A stretch of DNA of 27,691 nt from DATGEO01 sp035310015 (lineage in GTDB: Bacteria; Chloroflexota; Dormibacteria; Dormibacterales; Dormibacteraceae): the NCBI GenBank assembly GCA_035310015.1, contig DATGEO010000168.1, positions 1-27,691 of the forward strand, in the 5' to 3' direction. Each line of letters opens with the position of its first letter. Positions within the stretch are counted from its first letter, which is position 1. Below, one piece after another: positions 13,797-21,370 of this stretch. A program made the translations under genes and the position numbers. The notes beneath the pieces are model-generated. The model had not been told where the DNA came from, did not search any database, and saw nothing but the letters and a program-made list of their open reading frames with translations.

Positions 13797-15403
13797 CAGC
13801 CCATCAGCCCTCGCATCGCGCCCTGCACCATCTCCTCTTCCGCCCACCCCGTGTGCGGCAGCACCGGCGCGCGCCCGAGCCACGATCCGCGCACGAACTC
13901 GCGCGCGGCGTCGAAGCGCTGCGACGCGCTCCACCCGAGCTCGCGGCCGATGACCTCCGCTGCCCGCAGCACGCACGCGCCGCCCGCGCACGGGCCGGCG
14001 GCCAGGCCGACGCGGCGAAATGCGTCGGGCAGCGAATGCACCTGCTCGCTGCGCGCGGCGTACGCGAGCTCGGCCTCGGTGAGCGGCTCGCAGCGGCAGA
14101 CCACGCGGCCGCAGCGCGCGTCGTCGAGCACCGACTCGGCGCGCGAGCCGTGCCGGCCCTGCAGCTTCACGACCGCGAGCGCGGGAATGCCGCAGCGGCG
14201 CGCGATCTCCTCCGCCGGTTCCATGTCGCGCTCGCTGCCCGGCAAGGGAGTGGTCGCGGTCGTGCATGCGGCCTGGTGGCCGAGCTTGCGGCACACGGCG
14301 TCGGACGTCTCCTCGGCCATCAGCCGGTACATGGAAAGCTTGCCGCCCGCGATCGTCACGAACCCTTCGACCCCGCCGGCCGCGTGGTCGAAGATCTCGT
14401 AGCGCCGTGAGAGCTCGTCCTCGTAGCGTCGCCACTTGAAGAGCGTCGGCCGCACGCCAGTCGTGGTGCGCACCGGCCGGTAGGAGCGGATCGAGGGGAA
14501 GACGCGCTCGAAGGCCTGCAGCAGGTACTCGACCTCGTCCGGCAGGACGTCCATCGAGTCGAGGTCGCCGTAGAAGTCGTCGTCGGTCGTGCCGAGCAGC
14601 GTGAAGCCGGCGTGCGAAACCATGAGCAGGTCGCGGCCGTCGATCGATTCCGCGCTGATGGCGAAGTTGGAGATGCGGTGCGGGTACACGATGTGAATGC
14701 CCTTGGCGGGCCGCAGCTCGACGTTCATGCCCGCGAGCTGCGCGACCTCGGGCACCCACGGGCCCGCGGCGTTGACCACGACGCGGGCGCGAGCCTCGGT
14801 CGTGACCCCGTCGGCGGTGCGGTAGCGAACGCCGATCACCGCGCCTTCGTGCTTCAGCAGCTCGACCACACGCGTGTGGTTCAGAGCTCTCGCCCCATGA
14901 GCGATCGCGTCCTGCACGTTCGCGAAGACCAGGCGGTGAGGATCGACGCCCCACTCCTCCATCGTCACCGCGCCGACCATGTCCGGCGACAGGCCTGGCT
15001 CGACCTGCCGCGCCTCGTCGGCCGTGAGCCGAACGTGCGGGTGCGACTTCTTCAGCGGCTGGAAGCGGTCGTAGACCTCCATCGCAGTCTCCATCCGCTC
15101 GATGTTGTTCTTGTCGTGCGGCAGCACCGGGATGAGGAAGACGATCCGGTAGACGATGTTGCGGGCGATGGTGACGATGTGCCCGGCGTCCTTGGTCGAA
15201 AGCCGGGTGGTGTCCCAGTCGAACTCGAGGTAGCGCGGTCCTCCGTGGATCATCCAGCTCGAGGAACCGCTGGTGCCGCCGCCCCAGTCGCCCTTCTCGA
15301 GGATCAGCACCGACAGGCCGCGCAGCGACAGGTCGCGCGCGATGCCGGCGCCGGTCACGCCGCCGCCGATGACGATGACATCGTGAGCGGAGGGCTGGCT
15401 CAC
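13796..15403 (-). CDS. GlpA-like FAD-dependent glycerol-3-phosphate dehydrogenase with BFD [2Fe-2S] domain
   Basis: 535 aa. Residues 8-40 form the FAD-binding Rossmann motif (VIVIGGGVTGAGIARDLSLRG, ending in LEKGDW), followed by SSSWMIHGGPRYLE, typical of GlpA/GlpD. The C-terminal part (430-490) is a BFD-like [2Fe-2S] domain with C436, C438, C472 and C477 (VCRCEP; GPCAGGACV). This layout matches GlpA, the catalytic subunit of anaerobic glycerol-3-phosphate dehydrogenase, which yields dihydroxyacetone phosphate. GlpB is absent; an unusual small [4Fe-4S] protein is coupled directly downstream. The GTG start at 15403 lacks a clear Shine-Dalgarno. Related amino-acid oxidases with BFD domains remain an alternative. 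Confidence 0.85.
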   Translation of the reverse strand: MSQPSAHDVIVIGGGVTGAGIARDLSLRGLSVLILEKGDWGGGTSGSSSWMIHGGPRYLEFDWDTTRLSTKDAGHIVTIARNIVYRIVFLIPVLPHDKNNIERMETAMEVYDRFQPLKKSHPHVRLTADEARQVEPGLSPDMVGAVTMEEWGVDPHRLVFANVQDAIAHGARALNHTRVVELLKHEGAVIGVRYRTADGVTTEARARVVVNAAGPWVPEVAQLAGMNVELRPAKGIHIVYPHRISNFAISAESIDGRDLLMVSHAGFTLLGTTDDDFYGDLDSMDVLPDEVEYLLQAFERVFPSIRSYRPVRTTTGVRPTLFKWRRYEDELSRRYEIFDHAAGGVEGFVTIAGGKLSMYRLMAEETSDAVCRKLGHQAACTTATTPLPGSERDMEPAEEIARRCGIPALAVVKLQGRHGSRAESVLDDARCGRVVCRCEPLTEAELAYAARSEQVHSLPDAFRRVGLAAGPCAGGACVLRAAEVIGRELGWSASQRFDAAREFVRGSWLGRAPVLPHTGWAEEEMVQGAMRGLMG

Positions 15404-15530
15404 GACCGAAGCTTAAAGAAGTCCAATCCCGGGGAAAGAGAGCAGCGGCCCTTGCCCGGCCGGAGGCCGGGTCGGCTTTGCCGAGGCCGCGATGCGATCA
15501 GAAAGGTCGACCTGGTCGCGCCTTGCGCGC

Positions 15531-15555
15531 AGAGGGAACCGCCGAGGTTCCCTCT
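15531..15555. terminator. Hairpin downstream of the EF-G-like gene
   Basis: A perfect 10-bp stem, AGAGGGAACC (15531-15540) with GGTTCCCTCT (15546-15555), closes a 5-nt loop. It ends six bases beyond the stop of the EF-G-like gene in its direction of transcription. There is no T-run, so it may be Rho-assisted or a processing signal. Confidence 0.6.
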
Positions 15556-15560
15556 CATAT

Positions 15561-17585
15561 CTAGCTCGCTGCTTCGTGCTCTTTCTGGAACTCTTCGATG
15601 ATCGTCTTGGCGAGGTGCGCCGGCATCTCGTCGTAATGCGAGAACTTCTTGGAGAAGCTGCCCCGGCCCTGGGTGATCGAGCGCAGGTCGAGCGCGAAGC
15701 GCAGCATCTCCGACTCCGGCACCGTCGCCTTCACGCGCTGGTAGCCGTCGTCCGGCTCGGTGCCGAGGATCTTGCCGCGGCGGCCGTTGAGGTCGGACAT
15801 GATGTCGCCGAGGTTCTTCTCCGGGACGCGGATCTCAGCCTCCACGATCGGCTCCAGGAGCACCGGTCCGGCGTCGAGGGCGGCGCGGCGAATCGCCAGC
15901 GAGCCCGCGATCTGGAAGGCCATGTCGTTGGAGTCGACCGTGTGGTACTTGCCGTCGACGAGCCTCACCCGCACGTCGACCATGGGGTAGCCCGCGACGA
16001 CGCCTTTGGCCATGTTGTCGACGATTCCCTTCTGCACCGACGGCCTGAAGTTCTGGGGGATCGAGCCGCCGAAGATCTTGTCCTCCCACACGAATCCCTC
16101 GCCCCGGGTGGTCGGGTCGACCTCGATGACGCAGATGCCGTACTGGCCGTGGCCGCCCGACTGCTTGACGTGGCGGCCCTCGGCGCGGGCGTGTCCCCGC
16201 ACGGTCTCGCGGTAGCCCACGCGCGGCGTGGCCGTCGTGGCTTCGACGCCGTACTTGCGCTTCAGCTTCTCCAGCGTCACGTCGAGATGCACGTCGCCGA
16301 GCCCGGAGATGATCAGCTGCTTGGTCTCCTCGAGGCGCTCGACGTGCAGCGTCGGGTCCTCCTCGCCGAGCCGCGCGAGCCCGGACGAGATCTTCTCCTC
16401 ATCGCCGCGAGCCTTCGGCGTGATGGCAACGCTGTAGGCGGGTGACGGCAGGTCGAGGGGCGGCAGCGGCCCGCCGTCCTTCACGCCGATGGTGTCGCCG
16501 GTCAGCGTGTGCGCGAGCTTGGTGGCGGCGCCGATGTCGCCGGCGTGCACCTCCGTGGTCGTGACGTGCTCCTTGCCGCGTGGCAAGAAGATCTGGGCGA
16601 GCCGCTCGTCGGCGTTGCGGTTGAGGTTCGTGAGGTGCTGGTCGGCCTTCACCGAGCCGGCCGCGACCTTGAAGTAGCTGACGCGGCCGAACTGGTCGCC
16701 GCCGGTGCTGAAGACGAAGGCCTTGGCCGGCTTCGCGGGATCGCCCTCGGCCGGCGGCAGCAGCTCGCACACCGTCGACATCAGGGTGCGCACGCCGAGC
16801 ATCTTCGTCGCCGAGCAGCACAGGACCGGCGCGACCTTGCCCTCGAGGATGCCCTCGCGCAGCCCGCGCTGGATCTCCTCCTCGCTGAGGGTGCCCGCGT
16901 CGAGGTACTTCTCGAGCAGCGAGTCGTCGCTCTCGGCCGCGGCCTCGATCAGCTGGCCGCGATACTCCTCGACCCGCGCTTTCATGTCGTCGGGGATGGG
17001 GACCTCGCCGCCCTTGCCGTCGGCGGTGGTGACGTAGGCCTTGAGGTGCAGCAGGTCGACGACGCCGCGGAAGTCCTGCTCGGAGCCGATCGGCAGGTGC
17101 AGCGGGAACGGCCGCGGCGAGAGCGCCTCGCGCATCGCGTACACGGCGCCGTAGAAGTCGGCGTTCTCCTTGTCGAGCTTGTTGACCACGACGAGCCGGG
17201 GCTTGCCGCGCGCGTTGCACTGCTCCCAGGCGAGCTCGGTGCCGACGGCCAGGTGGTCGGTGGGCCCGACGACGACGATCGCGCCTTCGGCCGCGCGCAG
17301 CCCGCTGAGCGCCTGGCCCGCGAAGTCGAAGAAGCCGGGCGCGTCGAGGATGTTGATCTTGAAGCCGTTGAGCTCGGCGAAGCCGACCCCGAGGTTGATC
17401 GAGATCTTCCGCTTGTGCTCCTCGGGCTCGAAGTCCATGGCCGCCGTGTTCTGGTCGGTCGAGCCCATCCGGGCCAGGCCGCCCGAGGCGAAGAGCATGG
17501 ATTCGGCGAGCGTCGTCTTGCCGTCGTGCGAGTGGCCGAGCAGGACGATATTGCGGATCTTGTCAGGCGTGTACTCAGCGGCCAT
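15561..17585 (-). CDS. Elongation factor G-like GTPase (EF-G2 type)
   Basis: 674 aa with the five-domain EF-G layout. G1 is GHSHDGKTT (17-25), G3 is DAPGF (81-85), G4 is NKLD (135-138). The C-terminal domains carry the QSGGHGQYG and RVPEKNLGDIMSDLNGRRG segments of domains IV and V. Canonical EF-G has AHIDAGKTT and DTPGH; here the catalytic histidine after DAPG is Phe, and the P-loop has Ser-His in place of Val/Ile-Asp. This pattern is known for EF-G-like paralogs of unclear function, so slow GTP hydrolysis or a role other than bulk translocation is likely (inference). The ATG has GGGGGTGG just upstream. Confidence 0.9.
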   Translation of the reverse strand: MAAEYTPDKIRNIVLLGHSHDGKTTLAESMLFASGGLARMGSTDQNTAAMDFEPEEHKRKISINLGVGFAELNGFKINILDAPGFFDFAGQALSGLRAAEGAIVVVGPTDHLAVGTELAWEQCNARGKPRLVVVNKLDKENADFYGAVYAMREALSPRPFPLHLPIGSEQDFRGVVDLLHLKAYVTTADGKGGEVPIPDDMKARVEEYRGQLIEAAAESDDSLLEKYLDAGTLSEEEIQRGLREGILEGKVAPVLCCSATKMLGVRTLMSTVCELLPPAEGDPAKPAKAFVFSTGGDQFGRVSYFKVAAGSVKADQHLTNLNRNADERLAQIFLPRGKEHVTTTEVHAGDIGAATKLAHTLTGDTIGVKDGGPLPPLDLPSPAYSVAITPKARGDEEKISSGLARLGEEDPTLHVERLEETKQLIISGLGDVHLDVTLEKLKRKYGVEATTATPRVGYRETVRGHARAEGRHVKQSGGHGQYGICVIEVDPTTRGEGFVWEDKIFGGSIPQNFRPSVQKGIVDNMAKGVVAGYPMVDVRVRLVDGKYHTVDSNDMAFQIAGSLAIRRAALDAGPVLLEPIVEAEIRVPEKNLGDIMSDLNGRRGKILGTEPDDGYQRVKATVPESEMLRFALDLRSITQGRGSFSKKFSHYDEMPAHLAKTIIEEFQKEHEAAS

Positions 17586-17670
17586 GCCACCCCCTGAAGA
17601 GCGCGACGGTTACGACAGACAAGTCTAAGGAAGGGTTAAGAGCCACTTCGGAAGGGATTACGGGCTCCGG

Positions 17671-17676
17671 TAGAAT
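17671..17676 (+). promoter_or_regulatory. -10 box TAGAAT nine bases before an ATG
   Basis: TAGAAT ends nine bases before ATG 17686, so the expected transcription start is two or three bases from the start codon. No Shine-Dalgarno fits in between. It is divergent from the EF-G-like gene. Confidence 0.55.
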
Positions 17677-17685
17677 CTGTGGTCC

Positions 17686-17916
17686 ATGGTCAAAAAGACG
17701 GCGTCCATCGAAGAGGTCCTCGCGGCGGTCGAGGCCGCGCGGGACAAGGTGATGGCGGACGAGGTGAAGTCGCTCACCAAGCTCGGCATCCCCAAGGCGA
17801 TGGCCTACCAGATGATCGCGAGCCGGTTCCACCAGAAGGTCGGCAACCAGGAGGAGGCCGAGCCCGACCCGTTCGAGGGCAACGGGGCGACCACATCCTG
17901 GGAAGAAATAGGCTAA
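17686..17916 (+). CDS. Small hypothetical protein, 76 aa
   Basis: 76 aa, cytoplasmic, charged and largely helical (SIEEVLAAVEAARDK, then KLGIPKAMAYQMIASRFHQKV), with an acidic, probably disordered tail (QEEAEPDPFEG). No family recognised; the middle segment has a helix-turn-helix-like rhythm, but no DNA-binding call is justified. A -10 box directly upstream supports this start. The HTH-peptidase gene follows 19 bp later, so they may share a transcript. Confidence 0.65.
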   Translation: MVKKTASIEEVLAAVEAARDKVMADEVKSLTKLGIPKAMAYQMIASRFHQKVGNQEEAEPDPFEGNGATTSWEEIG

Positions 17917-17935
17917 GAGCCGCCTCGGCGCTCGT

Positions 17936-19423
17936 GTGAACAGGGCCGAGCGGCTGGCGCGGCTGCTCAGAGTTCTCGCCGCGATCATCGCCGAGCCCGG
18001 ACTTAACCCTCTCGAGCTGGCCGAGCGCGCCGGCGTGTCCGAGCGCACGCTCCGTCGCGACCTCGCCCAGCTTCGCGACCTCGGTTACGAGGTCGCTTAC
18101 ACCAGCGGTTACGAGGTGCAGGAAAAGCTGAATCTCGAGGGCCGCGGGCGCCAGAAGCATCGCCCGCGCGGCGACGACGCGCTGCTGCAGGCGGTGGCCC
18201 AGGCGGTCGAGACCGCGGGCCTGTGGCGGGACACGGACGGCAAAGCGGCGCCCAGCGCTCGCCGGCGCGCCTCCCGGCCGGTGGGCAAGCGCCCGCTCGT
18301 GCTCATCCCGAGCGGCCATGACGACGCCGACTTCATCTACGCCGCCGGCCTTCCGATCGAGTCGGCGCTGTACGTTCGCTTCGCCGCGGGCGACGACGTG
18401 CTCGTCGCCAGCCCGCTCGAGATCGACCGCGCGCGGGCGACCGGCAGGGCGGCGCGAATCCTCTCCTTCGCCGAGGCCGGCTACGAGGAGATCGGGCGCT
18501 TCAGCTCGTGGCCGCGGCTGGCGGCAAGGCTCCTGAAGCAGCGCGGGGAGAGCGACGTGCGCGTGTCCCCGCTTTTGGGCGCGGCGTATGCCGAGGAGCT
18601 GCGCGAGACCGGCCTGGACGTGGCGATCGACCGCGACCTCTTCGTCGCCGAGCGGCGCCGAAAGACGGCACGCGAAGCAGAGCTCATCCGGGAGGCCCAG
18701 CGCGCCGCCGAGTCCGCGGTGCGCGAGGTCGTGAGCCACCTCGCCGCGGCCGACATTCGCGACGGGCTGCTGTGGCGGGACGGCGCTCCGCTGACCTCGG
18801 AGTGGCTCTACGCGCGCGCGTCCCTGCTGCTGGGGGAGCTGGGCTTCGCATGCCCGGACATGATCATCGCGGGCTCGCCCGAGAGCGCCATGCCCCACTT
18901 CCGGGGCGCGGGTCAGCTCCGGGCCGGCCAGCCGGTGATCATCGACATCTTTCCGACCGGCCGCGACAGCCACTACGCCGGCGACCTGACCCGGACGGTG
19001 GTGGTCGGTGAGGCGCCGGAGCAGATCCGCCGTATGCACGCGGCGACGCTCCAGGCCCTGGACGCGTCGATCGAGACGATTCGAGCCGGCGTGCCCGCTT
19101 CGGAGGTGCACGACACGGCGTGCGCCGTGCTGGTCGACCGCGGCTTTGGCACCACGACGCCCGGCTTCGAGGGCCCGGACGGGGTCGCCAAGATGAACCA
19201 CAGCCTCGGCCACGGTGTCGGCCTGGAGGTGCACGAGGAGCCGGGTGTCCGGCGGACCAACCACGAGCGCCTCGAGCCCGGCGACGTGATCACGGTCGAG
19301 CCCGGCCTGTACCTGACGGGTCTCGGCGGCGTGCGCATCGAGGACACCGGGATGGTCACCGAGAACGGCTTCGAAAACTTCACCGGCATCACCCGCAGCC
19401 TCGACCCGAAGGACTACCTGTAA
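17936..19423 (+). CDS. HTH - M24 metallopeptidase (Xaa-Pro aminopeptidase-like) fusion
   Basis: 495 aa. Residues 5-62 form a DeoR-like winged helix-turn-helix (NPLELAERAGVSERTLRRDL, with a wing GYEVAYTSGYEV). A charged linker of about 50 residues follows. Residues 118-240 resemble a creatinase N-terminal domain, and 245-490 the M24 catalytic domain with all metal ligands: D337 (IDIFP), D350 (AGDLTRT), H426 (HSLGHGVG), E455 (TVEPG) and E469 (IEDTG). M24 enzymes cleave Xaa-Pro peptides or act on related substrates with Mn2+ or Co2+. An N-terminal DNA-binding domain is unusual; a peptide-responsive regulator is possible (inference). GTG start at 17936. There is no internal start with a ribosome site between the halves, so the fusion looks real. 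Confidence 0.87.
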   Translation: MNRAERLARLLRVLAAIIAEPGLNPLELAERAGVSERTLRRDLAQLRDLGYEVAYTSGYEVQEKLNLEGRGRQKHRPRGDDALLQAVAQAVETAGLWRDTDGKAAPSARRRASRPVGKRPLVLIPSGHDDADFIYAAGLPIESALYVRFAAGDDVLVASPLEIDRARATGRAARILSFAEAGYEEIGRFSSWPRLAARLLKQRGESDVRVSPLLGAAYAEELRETGLDVAIDRDLFVAERRRKTAREAELIREAQRAAESAVREVVSHLAAADIRDGLLWRDGAPLTSEWLYARASLLLGELGFACPDMIIAGSPESAMPHFRGAGQLRAGQPVIIDIFPTGRDSHYAGDLTRTVVVGEAPEQIRRMHAATLQALDASIETIRAGVPASEVHDTACAVLVDRGFGTTTPGFEGPDGVAKMNHSLGHGVGLEVHEEPGVRRTNHERLEPGDVITVEPGLYLTGLGGVRIEDTGMVTENGFENFTGITRSLDPKDYL

Positions 19424-19464
19424 AGGCCCTCGGTAGGCCTAGACTGTCGGCCGGGAAAACCGGG

Positions 19465-19914
19465 TTGGGGACACTCAGGCTGGAGCACGACGACCAGCAG
19501 ACGGAGGCCGCCTGCGCCGACTGCGGGGCGGCTTACAGGAGCGTGATCGGGGTCATCTACGAGGACGACCAACCGATCGCGATCTACCGCGCCGACGTCT
19601 TCGACCACTTTCATCGCGACCCGGAGCCGCGCGTGCTCCTCTCGATCGCCGTCGGCGACTGGAGCGACGGCACGAACCGCGGCGACCGGTGCGCCGCCGC
19701 CATCGAGGCCTGGCCGGAGGACGACGGCGTGCGGATGGCGATCAGCGACCGCGCGGCCTCGCCGTGGGCCGAGCTCGAGGTCGTGAGCTGGCAGCTCAAG
19801 GGCAGCGAGTCCGGCGCTAGCCCCCTGCGCGACGCCTTCTTCCAGCTTGCCGACCACATCGCGATCGCGGACCGGCGGCTGCGCCGCGCCCTCACCGCCC
19901 GCAGCGCGCTGTAA
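19465..19914 (+). CDS. Hypothetical protein with CxxC, 149 aa
   Basis: 149 aa from TTG 19465; family not recognised. An N-terminal CADCG offers a single CxxC. A beta-rich core follows (SVIGVIYEDDQPIAIYRAD, RVLLSIAVGDWSDG), then a helical C-terminus rich in Arg and Ala. No signal peptide or membrane segment is seen. The frame is open further upstream, but there it overlaps the peptidase gene in another frame. A TAGACT hexamer at 19440-19445 could be its -10 box, leaving a 19-nt leader. The exact start is uncertain. Confidence 0.65.
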   Translation: MGTLRLEHDDQQTEAACADCGAAYRSVIGVIYEDDQPIAIYRADVFDHFHRDPEPRVLLSIAVGDWSDGTNRGDRCAAAIEAWPEDDGVRMAISDRAASPWAELEVVSWQLKGSESGASPLRDAFFQLADHIAIADRRLRRALTARSAL

Positions 19915-19924
19915 AGCTCCGCTT

Positions 19925-19930
19925 TACCAT
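19925..19930 (+). promoter_or_regulatory. -10-like TACCAT six bases before a GTG
   Basis: TACCAT ends six bases before GTG 19937, which would place the transcription start at or next to the start codon. It lies right after the stop of the preceding gene. Confidence 0.4.
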
Positions 19931-19936
19931 TAGGAC

Positions 19937-20557
19937 GTGCCGGTCGAACCCGAGAACGAGACACTCGGTCAGCGCATCAAGCGGCTTCGGCGCGAGCGCG
20001 GGATGAGCCTGGCCAAGGTCGTGGGCGGAGATTTCAGCCGCGCGTTCCTGAACCAGGTCGAGCTCGGGAAGGCGCAGCCGTCGACCCGGGTGCTGCGCGT
20101 CATCGCGGGCCGCCTGGGCACCCAGGTCGACTACCTGCTGGAGGGCCGGCTGCCCGACCTCGACCGCCAGCTGATGCTCGAGCGCGCGCGGCTGCTCCTA
20201 CTGCGCGGCTACCCGCGCCGGGCGCTGGCTGCGCTCGAGCGCATCACCGGCAACGAGTGGCCGCTCATGACCGACGTCCGCATGGCGCGGGCCGAAGCGC
20301 TGATGAGGCTCGGCCAGAAGCAGAAGGCGAAGGAGATCCTGGACGCGGAGCGCAGCGTGATCTACCGCCACCACGACGTCCACCGCCGCGAGCGCCTGCT
20401 GACGATCGAGCGCGGGGAGCGGTACGCGGTCGGCGCTGGAGACTTGAACCGGGCGCGGGACGCGCACGTGCGGATGGCCGAGCGGGCGTTTCGGTCGGGC
20501 GACAGCCGCGGCGCGCTCGAGCACTACCAGGCCGCGCGCGCGCTGATGGAGGTCTGA
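19937..20557 (+). CDS. XRE-family regulator with TPR-like C-terminus
   Basis: 206 aa. Residues 10-67 form an XRE/Cro-type HTH (LGQRIKRLRRERGMSLAKV, then FLNQVELGKAQPS in the recognition region). Residues 75-205 are paired helices resembling tetratricopeptide repeats (ERARLLLLRGYPRRALAALERI; MARAEALMRLGQKQKAKEIL; AERAFRSGDSRGALEHYQAA). Regulators of this build bind peptides or protein partners through the TPR part; the ligand here is unknown. GTG start at 19937 without a Shine-Dalgarno, with a -10-like box directly upstream. It is convergent with the His-rich protein gene, with an 11-bp gap. Confidence 0.85.
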   Translation: MPVEPENETLGQRIKRLRRERGMSLAKVVGGDFSRAFLNQVELGKAQPSTRVLRVIAGRLGTQVDYLLEGRLPDLDRQLMLERARLLLLRGYPRRALAALERITGNEWPLMTDVRMARAEALMRLGQKQKAKEILDAERSVIYRHHDVHRRERLLTIERGERYAVGAGDLNRARDAHVRMAERAFRSGDSRGALEHYQAARALMEV

Positions 20558-20568
20558 GCGCCTAGGGT

Positions 20569-21270
20569 CTAGAGGCCCTTGTTCGTCGCCGAGTTCCAGT
20601 CGAACGAGGGCGGCGTGAACGGCTTCCCCGAGACGATCTCGATGGTGATCACCTCGTGGGCCTTGAGCGTGATGCCGGCCGGGTCGCCCTCGTAGACCTG
20701 GGGCCCCTTGCCGTCGCTCAGGTCGACGTACACGATCATCTGCTGGCCGGTGCCGACCGTGAGCGTCGAGACGTGCGTCGTGTCCATGAGCTCGTGACCG
20801 ACGCCGTTGTTCTCATACGTGTTGTACGCGTCCCAAATCTTGAAGAAGTCGCTGAGTGTGAACACCCTGGTGGCGGGCGCCTCGATGTGGATCACGTCCT
20901 GGTTCGCCGAGTGCACGTGCAGCCAGTAGAAGCAGCTGGGGGCTGTCTCGTTGGGGATGATGCCGGCTCCGCCAGGGAGCGGGTGCAGGGTGCCGTTGGA
21001 GTCGAGGATCTGCACGGCCACGTGGTAGTGGACCTGCGCGTGCTCGAGCTGGTCGCACGGGATGGCGCCGCTCGAGCCCTGCACGGTGGGAGCGCCAGGA
21101 GCGCTGGTGTGGCTGCGGATCCCGATCACGACCAGCACGGCGAAGATGAGCAGCATCGCGACGCCGACGACGATCGCCATGACCGGGACGTCGGTCGTGG
21201 ACGAGCGGACAGGCGCCCGGCGGGCCTTGCCTTTGGCACCACGTATTGTCTGCCTGGACCTGGAGCTCAT
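20569..21270 (-). CDS. Membrane-anchored extracytoplasmic His-rich protein
   Basis: 233 aa from ATG 21270. An upstream frame adds 28 residues but would cross the rpsF leader, so the shorter start was chosen. Residues 1-26 are basic, 27-50 one hydrophobic anchor, and the rest extracytoplasmic. The exported part has HYHVAVQILD, a conserved proline-rich loop (LPGGAGIIPNETAPSC), WLHVHSANQDVIHIEAP and FTLSDFFKIWD. Similar H-x-H modules with this IHIE and FTL-FF-W pattern recur in Chloroflexota and Actinobacteria proteins of unknown function. The His pairs could bind a metal such as copper (inference). Divergent from rpsF, with overlapping -10 boxes. Confidence 0.75.
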   Translation of the reverse strand: MSSRSRQTIRGAKGKARRAPVRSSTTDVPVMAIVVGVAMLLIFAVLVVIGIRSHTSAPGAPTVQGSSGAIPCDQLEHAQVHYHVAVQILDSNGTLHPLPGGAGIIPNETAPSCFYWLHVHSANQDVIHIEAPATRVFTLSDFFKIWDAYNTYENNGVGHELMDTTHVSTLTVGTGQQMIVYVDLSDGKGPQVYEGDPAGITLKAHEVITIEIVSGKPFTPPSFDWNSATNKGL

Positions 21271-21282
21271 TCGCGGAGCTAG

Positions 21283-21289
21283 TAGAATA
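21283..21289. promoter_or_regulatory. Overlapping divergent -10 boxes
   Basis: TAGAAT (21283-21288, plus) can serve rpsF, and TATTCT (21289-21284, minus) the His-rich protein gene. The two hexamers overlap almost fully. The minus box is 13 nt from ATG 21270, so that transcript would have a leader of only about 7 nt. Confidence 0.45.
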
Positions 21290-21311
21290 CCGGGCTGACC
21301 TTTCTGGTCTC

Positions 21312-21338
21312 GACCGGCCGCCTCCGCGGCCGTTGGTC
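21312..21338 (+). promoter_or_regulatory. Candidate S6:S18-binding RNA motif in the rpsF leader
   Basis: Outer stem GACCGG (21312-21317) with TTGGTC (21333-21338, two G-U pairs), inner stem CCGC (21318-21321) with GCGG (21326-21329), loop CTCC, and an unpaired CCG (21330-21332) on the 3' side between the stems. A hairpin with a 3' CCG bulge upstream of rpsF is the described S6:S18 autoregulatory motif, mimicking the 16S rRNA site. An alternative pairing (GGCCGC with GCGGCC) would absorb part of the bulge. Confidence 0.55.
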
Positions 21339-21370
21339 CGAGGCCTGAACCCACAGGAAGGAGGGCCCCT

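Noticed and set aside
13797..14954. Long upstream extension of the [4Fe-4S] protein
   Set aside because: It is an out-of-frame shadow of the GlpA-like gene, rich in Arg; the TGATG overlap at 13796 marks the real start.
15455..15471. Hairpin CCCGGCC-GGA-GGCCGGG
   Set aside because: Perfect 7-bp stem but no T-run, and another hairpin nearer the EF-G-like stop is a better terminator; GC-rich dyads are expected by chance here.
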